In this document: positions 24,173 to 33,110 of the stretch, piece after piece
How positions within the stretch are numbered: position 1 is the first letter of the stretch
Layout of the letters: the number at the start of each line of letters is the position of its first letter
Notes under the pieces: generated by a model
The model's input: the letters and a program-made list of their open reading frames with translations, nothing else
The model's database searches: none
What the model was told of the DNA's origin: nothing
Program-made: the position numbers and the translations under genes
From: JAHCIE01 sp034431435
GTDB lineage: Bacteria > Chloroflexota > Anaerolineae > Epilineales > JAHCIE01
DNA length: 36,677 bases
Reading direction: 5' to 3'
Assembly: GCA_034431435.1 (NCBI GenBank)
Contig: DAOUDG010000051.1
Span: 1-36,677 of the forward strand

Positions 24173-25243
24173 ATGCCGTTTAGCTCGCGCCCTCCCTTCT
24201 CCTTCGCCAGCATCATCCCGCCCATTATCATGCAAAACGTGGCGCGCAACGGAACTTCCAGTGAGCGCGACATGGCTATCCACACCCTCGGCATCGGCGA
24301 GTCATTCCGGGCCTACCGCGCCGCCCAGTTGCCTACCCTGCCGTCAGGCGTGCGGCGCATGCCCCTAATGGCGCAGGCGACAATGATGCGCAGTATCTAT
24401 GACGCAGATCATAAGTCCGAGCTTCCCGGCCGCCTGGTGCGCACCGAGGGCGCGCCGCCGACCGGCGACCCGGCGGTCGATGAAGCCTACGATGGCCTCG
24501 GCGCGGTCTGGACGTTCTACAACGACGTCTATGACCGTAACTCCATCGACGATCGGGGCATGGCCATGCTCGGCGTGGTGCACTTCGGCAAGCAGTTTGA
24601 CAACGCTTTCTGGGACACGCGCCAGATGGTCTTCGGCGATGGGGGTCTTTTCAAGCGCTTCACCGCCGCCGTGGACGTCATCGGCCACGAGCTGGCCCAC
24701 GGCGTGACCCACTACGAGACCGGTCTCAACTACTTCCAGCAGTCGGGCGCTCTCAACGAGTCCATCTCCGACGTGTTCGGCATCATGGTCAAGCAGCGGG
24801 TGCGCAATCTGAAGGCCGACGAGTCCGACTGGATCATTGGCGCCGAGCTATTCAAGGGAACCACTCTCAACGGCGTCGGCCTGCGCTCGATGAAAGCGCC
24901 TGGTACAGCCTACGACGACCCGGTGCTCGGAAAGGACCCCCAGCCAGGCCACATGCAAGGCTACGTCAAGACGTTCAATGACAACGGCGGCGTGCACATC
25001 AATTCTGGCATCCCCAATCACGCCTTCTACCGCCTCGCCGTGGCCCTGGGCGGCTATGCCTGGGAGAAGGCAGGCCGTATCTGGTACGAAACCCTGCGTG
25101 ACCCCAAGATTCGCCGCAACAGCGGTTTCACCGCCTTTGCCCGTCAGACTATCCACAACGCCGGCGTCCTATTTGGTGTAGGGAGTGTAGAGCAGAAGGC
25201 TGTGAACGAGGCCTGGCGTCAGGTCGGCGTCCAGCCCAAGTAG
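24173..25243 (+). CDS. Protealysin-like M4 metallopeptidase
   Basis: A 356-residue neutral zinc peptidase of the thermolysin family, protealysin subgroup. No signal peptide is present; instead a short propeptide of about 50 residues contains IIPPIIMQNVARNG, the PPL-type motif of protealysin precursors. The catalytic site reads VIGHELAHGVTHYE (His172, Glu173, His176), with the third zinc ligand Glu196 in ALNESISDVFG and the transition-state His275 in GGVHINSGIPNHAFY. Thermolysin-type Ca-binding loops seem reduced. ATG 24173 has GGAG six bases upstream; ATG 24161 does not. It is followed after 15 bases by a putative inhibitor gene. Members can act on the producer's own proteins, but the target here is unknown. 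Confidence 0.93.
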   Translation: MPFSSRPPFSFASIIPPIIMQNVARNGTSSERDMAIHTLGIGESFRAYRAAQLPTLPSGVRRMPLMAQATMMRSIYDADHKSELPGRLVRTEGAPPTGDPAVDEAYDGLGAVWTFYNDVYDRNSIDDRGMAMLGVVHFGKQFDNAFWDTRQMVFGDGGLFKRFTAAVDVIGHELAHGVTHYETGLNYFQQSGALNESISDVFGIMVKQRVRNLKADESDWIIGAELFKGTTLNGVGLRSMKAPGTAYDDPVLGKDPQPGHMQGYVKTFNDNGGVHINSGIPNHAFYRLAVALGGYAWEKAGRIWYETLRDPKIRRNSGFTAFARQTIHNAGVLFGVGSVEQKAVNEAWRQVGVQPK

Positions 25244-25258
25244 AGAGGAAGGGCTGCC

Positions 25259-25597
25259 ATGGTCATTCGATTGGTAGCAGAGAGTACGGGTGTGGCGTAC
25301 TTCCCCGGTCTCGCCCAGCCCGTGACCATCGATACGAGCGAACTATCCGATCAGGAGGCCGAGGAACTGCAACGCCTCGTCGACGAAGCCGGGTTCTTCG
25401 ACCTCCCCTCCGCCACCCGCACGGCCACCCGCACGCTGCCTGACATGTGGCGCTATTGCCTCACCGTCGAGGAAGGCGAGCGTTGCCACACGGTTCGCCT
25501 CACCGACCCCGCCGGCGACCCCACCCTGCAAACCCTCCTCGATGTTGTCCGCCACGAGGCCGAGATCGCGCGCCAGGCGGCGCGGAAGGCCGATTGA
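25259..25597 (+). CDS. Emfourin-like inhibitor of the M4 peptidase
   Basis: A 112-residue small acidic protein. The pattern LVAESTGVAYFPGL, then LQRLVDEAGFFDLPSA, DMWRYCLTVEEGERCHTVRL and a C-terminal helix (LQTLLDVVRHEAEI) fits the emfourin family, the proteinaceous inhibitor encoded next to protealysin in Serratia. The gene begins 15 bases after the peptidase with GAGGAAGGG as ribosome site, so the two are cotranscribed. It has no signal peptide, consistent with an intracellular control of the peptidase. The function is inferred from family resemblance and position. Confidence 0.85.
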   Translation: MVIRLVAESTGVAYFPGLAQPVTIDTSELSDQEAEELQRLVDEAGFFDLPSATRTATRTLPDMWRYCLTVEEGERCHTVRLTDPAGDPTLQTLLDVVRHEAEIARQAARKAD

Positions 25598-25622
25598 CAA
25601 GCGACCCAAATGCGGGTATACT
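25594..25622 (+). promoter_or_regulatory. Promoter of the min operon
   Basis: TTGACA (25594-25599) and TATACT (25617-25622) lie exactly 17 bases apart. The -35 box overlaps the TGA stop of the emfourin-like gene. The start site near 25629 leaves a leader of about 48 bases before minC. This near-consensus promoter lets minCDE be expressed apart from the peptidase pair. Confidence 0.85.
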
Positions 25623-25676
25623 ACATAAGAGCCTGTCTAGGCGGACATACCACTATATCTTGTGGTCGGAGAGCGA

Positions 25677-26342
25677 GTGACTGTCGTCATCAAAGGAACC
25701 GCCGACGGACTGACCGTGACCCTCCGCCAGGGTGACTGGGATGAGGTTGTGGCCTCCCTGGCGGAGCGCCTCGCGGCCTCGCCTACCTTCTTCGCTGGTG
25801 CGGAAGCCGCGGTGAGGCTCGATGGCCGGTCTCTGGACGCCGCTCAGCTGGCCCAGCTCGGTGAGCTGTTCGCGGCTCACGGGGGCCAGTTGCGCACCGT
25901 GATCGCCGAGGATGGCCCGACCCGCGCCGCGGCGCGGGGCCTGGGCCTGGCGGCCAGCGCGCCGCGCGGCGGCAAGGCGCGCCCCGTGCGGGCCGAGCTA
26001 GAGACGACCAGCGGCATCGTGGTGCGCCGCACGCTGCGCTCCGGCCAGACCATCCGCCATGCCGGCCACGTCGTCGTCATTGGCGACGTCAACCCCGGCG
26101 CGGAAATCGTCGCCAGCGGCGATGTGGTTGTCTGGGGACGGCTACGCGGCCTGGTGCACGCGGGCGCGGGGGGGGACAGCGGGGCCTGGGTGTGCGCGCT
26201 CCAATTGGCGCCAACGCAACTACGCATCGCGGACCGCATCACCCGCCCCCCCGACTCCACGGGGCGAGCCGGTCGCTGGTCGCCGGAAGTTGCGCGTATC
26301 GAGGATGACAACATCGTCGTTGAAGCCTGGGAGACGAACTAA
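25677..26342 (+). CDS. minC: Septum-site inhibitor MinC
   Basis: A 221-residue inhibitor of FtsZ assembly. The N-terminal domain begins VTVVIKGTADGLTVTL. A linker rich in Ala/Arg (about 80-105) leads to the C-terminal beta-helix with TLRSGQTIRHAGHVVVIGDV, NPGAEIVASGDVVVWGRLRG and AWVCALQLAPTQLRIAD. The last is the conserved MinD-binding region. The GTG at 25677 has GGAG five bases upstream; a GTG at 25662 is in frame but lacks a ribosome site. minD starts 11 bases after the stop. Confidence 0.92.
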   Translation: MTVVIKGTADGLTVTLRQGDWDEVVASLAERLAASPTFFAGAEAAVRLDGRSLDAAQLAQLGELFAAHGGQLRTVIAEDGPTRAAARGLGLAASAPRGGKARPVRAELETTSGIVVRRTLRSGQTIRHAGHVVVIGDVNPGAEIVASGDVVVWGRLRGLVHAGAGGDSGAWVCALQLAPTQLRIADRITRPPDSTGRAGRWSPEVARIEDDNIVVEAWETN

Positions 26343-26353
26343 AGGAGACGCGA

Positions 26354-27163
26354 ATGGGGGCCAGAGTCATTACCATCACGTCCGGAAAGGGGGGGGTCGG
26401 CAAGACGACGACGACGGCCAATCTGGGCGTCGCCCTCGCCAACAGCGGCCAGCGTGTGGTCTGCATTGACGCCGACATCGGCTTGCGTAATCTCGATGTC
26501 GTCATGGGCCTGGAGAACCGCATTGTCTACGACATCGTGGACGTGGTGGAGGGGCGCGCGCGCCTGCGCCAGGCCATGATCCGCGACAAGCGGCTCCCCG
26601 AGCTGAGCCTGCTACCTGCCGCCCAGACCCGCGACAAGTCGGCCCTCTCCCCCGCGGAGATGATCCATCTGGCCGACGACCTGCGCCCCGACTTCGACTT
26701 CATCCTTATCGACTCCCCGGCGGGTATCGAGCAAGGCTTCAAGAATGCCGTCGCCCCCTCCGACGAGGTGATTATCGTCACCACGCCGGAAGTGTCGGCG
26801 GTTCGCGATGCGGACCGCATCATTGGCCTGGTCGAAGCCGAGGAGAAGAACACGCCGCGCCTGATCATCAACCGCCTGCGGCCCTCGATGGTCAATCGCG
26901 GCGACATGCTCAGCAAGGATGATGTCCTCGACATCCTTGCCATCGACCTGATCGGTATCGTGCCTGACGACGAGACCATCATCGTCAGCACCAACAAGGG
27001 CACACCGGTGGCCTTGCATAACCACTCGCCGTCGGGAACAGCGTTCCGCGACATTGCCCGCCGCATCATGGGCGAGGATGTGCCCATCGTGGAGCCGGTA
27101 GATCAGACGGGGTTCATGGCGCGGCTTAGTCGCTGGTTGCGAGGTGAAGGAGGGCCGACGTGA
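26354..27163 (+). CDS. minD: Septum-site determining ATPase MinD
   Basis: A 269-residue ParA/MinD ATPase that recruits MinC to the membrane. The deviant Walker A is TSGKGGVGKTTTTANLG, the switch I region IDADIGLRNLDVVMGLE, and the switch II region FILIDSPAGIEQGF. The C-terminal amphipathic membrane-targeting helix is GFMARLSRWLRGE. AAGGAGA lies six bases before the ATG. The TGA overlaps the minE GTG by 4 bases. Confidence 0.97.
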   Translation: MGARVITITSGKGGVGKTTTTANLGVALANSGQRVVCIDADIGLRNLDVVMGLENRIVYDIVDVVEGRARLRQAMIRDKRLPELSLLPAAQTRDKSALSPAEMIHLADDLRPDFDFILIDSPAGIEQGFKNAVAPSDEVIIVTTPEVSAVRDADRIIGLVEAEEKNTPRLIINRLRPSMVNRGDMLSKDDVLDILAIDLIGIVPDDETIIVSTNKGTPVALHNHSPSGTAFRDIARRIMGEDVPIVEPVDQTGFMARLSRWLRGEGGPT

Positions 27164-27477
27164 GTTTCCTCGACCGCCTCTTCGGCCGTGCCGAACCGTC
27201 CAGCAGCCAGGTCGCCAAGGAGCGCCTCCAGCTCGTACTGACCTCGGACCGCACCAACATTACGCCCGCGCTGCTGGAAGTCATGCGCGACGACATCATC
27301 CGCAGCATCTCGGAGCATGTCGAAATCGACCGCTCGGGCATCCAGTTGAGCGTCTCCCAGGGGCGTGGCTACCATCGCGTGGTGGCCGACATCCCCGTAG
27401 TGCGGGCACGCGAGTCGAGCAGCCCGCCCCGCCCTACCCCGCGTCGGTCGCGCCCCGCCCCATCCGCCAGCGAATAG
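27160..27477 (+). CDS. minE: Topological specificity factor MinE
   Basis: A 105-residue regulator that stimulates MinD and drives its release from the membrane. The N-terminal membrane helix is SFLDRLFGR; AKERLQLVLTSDR is the MinD-contacting helix. The dimerisation domain has MRDDIIRSISEHVEID and QGRGYHRVVADIPV. The last 25 residues are a Pro/Arg/Ser tail beyond the usual length of about 85-90. The GTG start overlaps the minD stop and is preceded by AAGGAGGG. It closes the min operon. Confidence 0.93.
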   Translation: MSFLDRLFGRAEPSSSQVAKERLQLVLTSDRTNITPALLEVMRDDIIRSISEHVEIDRSGIQLSVSQGRGYHRVVADIPVVRARESSSPPRPTPRRSRPAPSASE

Positions 27478-27498
27478 CCCCGCCGACCAGGCGCAGCC

Positions 27499-27527
27499 GC
27501 AGGCCCACGGACTTCCCGTGGGCCTGC
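27499..27527. terminator. Hairpin between convergent minE and giant-protein genes
   Basis: GCAGGCCCACGG-ACTTC-CCGTGGGCCTGC forms a perfect 12-bp stem with a 5-base loop in the 70-base gap between convergent genes. It could stop transcription from both sides, though neither strand has a T-tract. Confidence 0.65.
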
Positions 27528-27547
27528 ACTATTGCCACCGACTCGCG

Positions 27548-30500
27548 CTACGGCGAGCGCAAGTCGGTGGCGCGTTGCAGCAGCGGCAGGTGGATACGGT
27601 ACGGCGACGAGCCGATGAATACCATCCCCGCACCGGTCACGCCGCCTGCTGCCGCTGTCACCCGCACGCTAGAGCGGGTAGGCGGGATGCGCAGGGTTGC
27701 GCCCGCCTTACCCTCGGCGGTTACGCCCAGCGTGATACTCGCACCGGCCCCGTCGAAGCTGCCCTGTTCGGTGGTGAAGGTGACGAGCGTCCCGGCGGCG
27801 ACCGGCCGCCCCACGCTGTCCAGTACCTCGGCGGTTACCTGGACGGTCGCCGAGATCTCCCCCGTGCCTGTGACAACGCTCGGCGCAAGCGCCACGTTCA
27901 CCCGCGCCGGCGGCCCGATGGTGAACTCCACCGAGCGCCGCACCTGGCGGCCGCCAGCCGCCACGATGAGATCGGTCACGCCGATGGTCGTACTGGCGGT
28001 GAGCGTCGTCGTCACCACACCGTCTGCCGTTCCGGCCTGGGGTGGCGAGAACGTCCCCAGTGGCGCGACCAGGGAGAAGTCGACCGGCGTGCCATTCTCA
28101 ACCGGGTTGCCGTGCTGGTCCAGCAGCCGCGCCGAGACTGTCATGTGATCCTGACCGTCGGCCACCAGGCGCGGCGGTACGCGGCTCGTATTGGGTATCA
28201 GTACCACCGGCGGCCCCGCCAGCAGGCGTACTGGATAGGTGGTGACGAGGCTGCCGATGCTTACGGTGAGGACACCCGTCCCGGCCACGGTCCCTGAGCG
28301 AAGCAGCGTCGTGAAGATGCCGTTGGTGAGCGCGCCCACGCTCGGCGTCAGGCTCGTGCCCAGGTTACTGGCAAGGCTGATAGGGCTGCTCACGACATTG
28401 TTGTAGGCGTCGCGCGCTGAGATGACCAGCGCCGTCTGGGATTGGCCGTCGGCGGCCAGACTGGGCTTCGCCGGCGACAACGTGGCGACAGCGGGCGGCC
28501 CCGCGATAAACTGCACCGGGGTCGACGCTGTCAGCGGGCCTGCCTGCGCCGTGACAAGAGTCGTGCCCAGGCTGTGGGCCGCGGTCAGCATGGCCGTCCC
28601 GATGCCGTTGACGGTCAGGGCGACCTCGCGGTCCAGGTTGCCCAGCGGCGGATTCAGGCCCAGGGTCACCGGACTGCTAATGCCATTGGCGTAGGCGTCG
28701 AACAGCTCGATTTGAATCGTCGCCGTGTGTGCGCCGCTGGCGATGAGGGTCGCCGGCGCGGTCACGCGCAGCTGGTGCGGCGTGGCGGGCACGACGCGGA
28801 AGGTGCGGCTGCTGGACGCGGCGGCGATCGTCGCCGTGACCTGGCCCTGGCACACCTGCGTGCCGCCGATCACGCCCACCGTGGCCCGCCCCCCCACCGT
28901 CTCCGCGCTGGTCGCCTGCAGGGAGGCGGAGGCGCAGCCGCTCAGGCTGAACTGGACGATGTTGTTGTCCAGGACAGGATTGTTGTAGGCGTCGCCCACG
29001 GTTGCGGTGGCCTCGATGGGCGTGTCACCGGCCGCCACCTCGATACGGTCCAGGCTCAGGCTCACCTGGGTCGGCGGCCCCGGCAGGATCGAGACAGGGC
29101 GGGCGTCGCAGTGCGCGTCGGCGCAGGCGGACACGCGCGCCAGCCCGGCCCGGGTACCGGAGGCGAAGGTGCGCTCGACGCGCCCCCCCTGGGTCGTCGC
29201 CACCAGCACCTGCTGGGGCGTGCCCCCCACGTCGAAGCCGCCCAACGTGGTGGTCAGGGTTACGACTGTGCCGTCGGTGACGAAGTTGCCGTAGCGGTCG
29301 GTGAACGTGGCGACGAAGGGGGCGCTGACGCCAGCGGGCAGCGTTCGGTTGATGCTGACGGTGGTCGTGAAGGGCGAGCCGGGTACGATGCGTATCGGGC
29401 GCGATGCGGTGTAGCCCTGCCCGTTGGAGGTCATACTGGCAATGAAAGTGGCGTCGCCGGGGTGCATGCCGGCCGTCACTGTCGTCGTGACTGTGCCGTT
29501 AGCGCCTGTCCGCCCCGCCGGCGGGGCGATGGTAAAGGGGGGTGGGTTGGTGCTGGGCGAGGCGGCGAAGGCCACGTCCCACGAGGGCACGGGGTTGTTG
29601 AAGGGATCAAAGACCTGGAGGCTGATCACCGCGCTCTGGTCCACCGCCAGCGTCAACAGGGACGGGTCCAGGGCAATGCGATTGGGTGGGGCGGCGATGA
29701 CCCGCGTCGCCACATCCTTGCGGTTATCGGCGGTGAAGGACTCTGCCGTTGGGCTGCTCACCTGAACAGTCGTGGTGTAGATGGTGTTGATAGGCGGTGG
29801 CGGATTGTCGGGAACCCGCACTTGCACGGTCACCGAGCGCGCGCCGTCGGGCGGCAGGTCTTCGGGGAAAGTCCACGTCACGACGTTGCCGTTGCGGTTG
29901 AAGCCGGCCGGACTGGCGTCAATGAACTGGAGTTGCGCGGGCGCGTTGACGATGACCGTCGAGCCATTGGCGGTGGCGCTGCTCTGGTTGAAGTCGTAGG
30001 GATTCTGCCGGCCGCGATTGACGACGCTGGCGGCCAGCGTCACTGTCTGGCCGGGCGTCACCGCGCCCGGCGAGCTGCCCTCCGCCGTCAGGTTCATTCC
30101 CCACAGATCGGACGTTACAATCAACAGGTTGTTGCTGCTGTTACTGTCGTACAACGGGCCGCTGATGCGCGCCAGGAACCGCAGCGCCGCCGCGCCCGGC
30201 TTCGCGCCCGTGGCGATACGCAGGGTGAGGCGGATCGAGGCGTTAGAGTTGACGCTGGCGATGGGTGGGTTGGGCGCGGGGACGCTGTACGTCCAGACGC
30301 ACTCGCCCGTACAGGTGGACGTTGGCTGCCCTGTCGCCGGGTTGATGAGCTTGAGGTAGCCGGGCGGCGCGCCAGGATTCAGCGGCCAATACTCCTCCCA
30401 GCTTACGAAAGCGGTGCTGATGGGCAGCGTCACGGTGATGCGGGCGTCGCGCGCCTCGGCCAGCCCGGCATTGGCAAGGAAGACTTTGTAGTTGACCGTA

Positions 30501-33007
30501 TTGCCCGGCAACCAGGGCTGGCTGAGGTCGTCGGGCGGTGTGACATCGACCCGCAAATCGACGGTATAGACGGGCAGGAGCAGGGACGCGCTGTCGGGGT
30601 TGCCGCCCGGTGCGCGCTGCGCCGTCGATGTGGTCACCGTGGCGTCCGACTGCAGGGTCACCGCCGACGGCCACTGGTAGGCGGGGTCGATCTGGCCGCG
30701 GATGGTGATCACATCGCGCTGGCCGGGAGCCAGGCTGCCGATGACCCAGCGCCACGCCTCGCCAGGGCTGCCCGGTGTTCGTGCCGTCGTGACGCCAGAG
30801 GGAAGCGTCACCTGCGGGTTGAGGAAGTGGTCCATCAGGGTATTTTCGACGAAGACGTTGCGCGCGGTCGCCTGCCCGGTGTTGCTGTAGATGATGGTAT
30901 ACGTCACCTGGTCGCCCGGCGTGCGATAGCCCCCCGTTCCCAGTGGGGGCGACGTGTCCAGACGCACCGTCACGTCGGCCGGCAAGAGGGGAATCGTCGC
31001 CGAGCCAGAGGTCAGGCCCTGGCGGCTGGCCTGCACGACCAGCCCCTGGGACGAGTAGCTGTTCGGCGCGGTCAGCGTGACACTGGCCGTGCCGCCGCTG
31101 AGAACGGGCGCCGTCGAGCTGAGAACGCCGGTCAGGGCGCTGGTGAAACTGAGGTTCACCGCGCCGGAGTAGGTCTTGACCCAGTTGCCATCCTTGTCCA
31201 CCGAGCGGATGGTCAACGTCGTTTGCCCGCCATCGACCGACACGCTGCCTGGGCTGGCCGTCACCCGCAGCGCCACCACCGGCCCGGCGACTACGTCCAG
31301 AGGAGCGTCGGCCCAGGCCTGCCCCGCCTGGGCGCGCACAGTCAGCGGGCCGGCGACCGTCGTGTTGAGGGTGGTGGTCGCCGTGCCCGTGGCGTCCGTG
31401 GTGGGCGCGGTGGGGACCAGGCTGGCTGTCCCGGTGAGGACGCTGAAGCTAACGAGATGCCCCGCGCTGACGCGGTTCTGATACTGGTCGCGGGCCACCG
31501 CGCGCACCGGCAGCGGGACGCTGGCCGTCGGCGCGCCCAGCGCTTCCAGCGCCAGTGTCGCCGGGGCCAGGGGCGAGAATTGTACATTGGCGGTGGCCTG
31601 GCGAGCGCCGACGCGGGCCGTGACCTGGGCCTGCCCGCTGACTTGCGAAACCACCGCTGTCGTGGCGCGGCCGTCCACCGTGGTCGCGCTGGTCGCGCTC
31701 AACTGGCCGACGCCACTCTGGGTGAACTGGAGGGCCGTGGGAGCCACGGCGTTGCCGTAGGTATCGCTCACCCACGCCGTCAGGGTTACGCTCTGGCCCA
31801 CCGACGCGCCGCCGGGGCCGCCGAAGGTCAACTGCGCCGCCGCGCCGGGGTCAACCGATAGGCTGAGGGTCGGGTTCGCGTTGCCTGCCGCCGCCGACAC
31901 CGTGACCGGGCCGCTACGGGTGGTCTGAAGGATGGCGGTGGCCTGCCCGCCCGTCGTCACCGCCGACGGGGTAATCGTCGCCGGCGGTGGAACGCTGAAC
32001 GTGGCGACCGTGCCGTCGGGCACGAACAGGCCCTGGGCATCGCGCAGGCTAGCGGTGATCGTGATGGGTCGCCCTACCACTGCCGCCCCCGCCAGGGCCA
32101 GCGTGCCGGTCTGCGCGGGCGGGAAGACCACCGTGGTGGTGCGCGCGGCGTCGTTGTTGCTCAGGTCCACATCGCCAGGGGCTGAGACGTGGGCGAGGCT
32201 GGTCAGCAGCGCGTCGCGGGGGGCGGTCGCGCTGACCGTGCCGGTGACGGCCAGGGTCGCCGACGCGCCCGCGCCGACGCTGCCCACGTTCCACGTCACG
32301 CTGCGCGTCGCGGGCGACCACGCGCCACTCCCCGTTGCCGTCTCAAAATTGACATAAGATGGCAGCGACTGGGTGACGACGACACCGGCTGCCGCCAGGT
32401 TGCCGCTGTTGGTGTAGGGCAGGCGGTAGCTGATGGTGCGACCGGGAGGACTCGTATCAGGGCCAATCAGGCCCTGGCGCATATCGACGCCGACCACGGT
32501 CACCGGCCCAGCCTGCGCCGCGTTGTTCGAGGCCTCGGTGTCGCCCGTCGCCGCGCTCACGGCGGCCTGGTTCACCAGCCCTGTGCCCAGCGCCGCGCTG
32601 ACCGGGACGCGCGCCGCCAGAGTGAAACTCACCACGCTGTCGGTGATCAGTTGGGGCAGACTCCAGACCGGCGGCACGGTGGACAGGCGGCTCAGTCCGG
32701 CCGCCTCGGCGGTATCGGTGATCCACGTCAGGCCGCTGGGCAGCGTGTCCGTCAGCCGAAGGTCAGTGGCGGGCGCGCCGCTGGCCGTGACGGCCAGGGT
32801 ATAGGTTAGCGCGCCGCCGGGACCGACGCTCGTTTGGGCGACGCTCTTGCCCAGCGTCACATCGCCCCCCACCGCTTGAAGGCGGGCCAGGGCGGTCGGG
32901 CGCGGCAGCGCCAGCAAGGCCAGCGCCCACACCAGGGGACCGAGAAGAATCGCGCCGAAGACTTTGAGCAATAAGCGACCGCGAGCGCGGCGCGCTGAAT
33001 AAGGCAT
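27548..33007 (-). CDS. Giant secreted protein of DUF11 and Big/invasin-like repeats
   Basis: An 1819-residue secreted, probably surface-attached protein. A signal peptide (RGRLLLKVFGAILLGPLVWA) starts near residue 10. DUF11 modules come first (VTLGKSVAQTSVGPGGALTYT, RLTDTLPSGLTWI, SNNAA endings), then Big_1/invasin-like Ig domains with Asp-x-x-GN turns (DTYGNAV, DKDGNW). A second DUF11 block lies mid-protein (YTIIYSNTGQATARNVFVENTL). More Big-like domains end it (DAYNNPV, DQHGNPVENG). Only a few Cys pairs occur (about CTGEC, CADAHC). The C-terminus is IHLPLLQRATDLRSP, an LPLL-x-R tail shared with the decayed gene at 35594. ATG 33007 with GGAGG upstream was chosen. An adhesin or S-layer-linked role is inferred. 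Confidence 0.85.
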   Translation of the reverse strand: MPYSARRARGRLLLKVFGAILLGPLVWALALLALPRPTALARLQAVGGDVTLGKSVAQTSVGPGGALTYTLAVTASGAPATDLRLTDTLPSGLTWITDTAEAAGLSRLSTVPPVWSLPQLITDSVVSFTLAARVPVSAALGTGLVNQAAVSAATGDTEASNNAAQAGPVTVVGVDMRQGLIGPDTSPPGRTISYRLPYTNSGNLAAAGVVVTQSLPSYVNFETATGSGAWSPATRSVTWNVGSVGAGASATLAVTGTVSATAPRDALLTSLAHVSAPGDVDLSNNDAARTTTVVFPPAQTGTLALAGAAVVGRPITITASLRDAQGLFVPDGTVATFSVPPPATITPSAVTTGGQATAILQTTRSGPVTVSAAAGNANPTLSLSVDPGAAAQLTFGGPGGASVGQSVTLTAWVSDTYGNAVAPTALQFTQSGVGQLSATSATTVDGRATTAVVSQVSGQAQVTARVGARQATANVQFSPLAPATLALEALGAPTASVPLPVRAVARDQYQNRVSAGHLVSFSVLTGTASLVPTAPTTDATGTATTTLNTTVAGPLTVRAQAGQAWADAPLDVVAGPVVALRVTASPGSVSVDGGQTTLTIRSVDKDGNWVKTYSGAVNLSFTSALTGVLSSTAPVLSGGTASVTLTAPNSYSSQGLVVQASRQGLTSGSATIPLLPADVTVRLDTSPPLGTGGYRTPGDQVTYTIIYSNTGQATARNVFVENTLMDHFLNPQVTLPSGVTTARTPGSPGEAWRWVIGSLAPGQRDVITIRGQIDPAYQWPSAVTLQSDATVTTSTAQRAPGGNPDSASLLLPVYTVDLRVDVTPPDDLSQPWLPGNTVNYKVFLANAGLAEARDARITVTLPISTAFVSWEEYWPLNPGAPPGYLKLINPATGQPTSTCTGECVWTYSVPAPNPPIASVNSNASIRLTLRIATGAKPGAAALRFLARISGPLYDSNSSNNLLIVTSDLWGMNLTAEGSSPGAVTPGQTVTLAASVVNRGRQNPYDFNQSSATANGSTVIVNAPAQLQFIDASPAGFNRNGNVVTWTFPEDLPPDGARSVTVQVRVPDNPPPPINTIYTTTVQVSSPTAESFTADNRKDVATRVIAAPPNRIALDPSLLTLAVDQSAVISLQVFDPFNNPVPSWDVAFAASPSTNPPPFTIAPPAGRTGANGTVTTTVTAGMHPGDATFIASMTSNGQGYTASRPIRIVPGSPFTTTVSINRTLPAGVSAPFVATFTDRYGNFVTDGTVVTLTTTLGGFDVGGTPQQVLVATTQGGRVERTFASGTRAGLARVSACADAHCDARPVSILPGPPTQVSLSLDRIEVAAGDTPIEATATVGDAYNNPVLDNNIVQFSLSGCASASLQATSAETVGGRATVGVIGGTQVCQGQVTATIAAASSSRTFRVVPATPHQLRVTAPATLIASGAHTATIQIELFDAYANGISSPVTLGLNPPLGNLDREVALTVNGIGTAMLTAAHSLGTTLVTAQAGPLTASTPVQFIAGPPAVATLSPAKPSLAADGQSQTALVISARDAYNNVVSSPISLASNLGTSLTPSVGALTNGIFTTLLRSGTVAGTGVLTVSIGSLVTTYPVRLLAGPPVVLIPNTSRVPPRLVADGQDHMTVSARLLDQHGNPVENGTPVDFSLVAPLGTFSPPQAGTADGVVTTTLTASTTIGVTDLIVAAGGRQVRRSVEFTIGPPARVNVALAPSVVTGTGEISATVQVTAEVLDSVGRPVAAGTLVTFTTEQGSFDGAGASITLGVTAEGKAGATLRIPPTRSSVRVTAAAGGVTGAGMVFIGSSPYRIHLPLLQRATDLRSP

Positions 33008-33059
33008 GAGGCCACCCCTCCGAGGCTGACTCACGGGCCGAACCAATAGCTTTCGTGCA

Positions 33060-33080
33060 ATACGACGCCCGGCGGCGTAT
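33060..33080. other. Hairpin between selA and the giant-protein gene
   Basis: ATACGACGC and GCGGCGTAT form an imperfect stem in the 103-base gap. No T-tract follows on the minus strand, so it may be a weak terminator for selA or a leader structure of the downstream gene. No promoter for the giant gene could be placed. Confidence 0.4.
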
Positions 33081-33110
33081 CCGGGTTACGCGATGTGACG
33101 TTGTAACTCT

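Noticed and set aside
28442..31861. A very long open frame on the plus strand (over 1100 codons).
   Set aside because: It is antisense to the giant repeat protein; the translation is Arg/Gly/His-rich without domains and has no ribosome site. High GC makes stop codons rare on the opposite strand.
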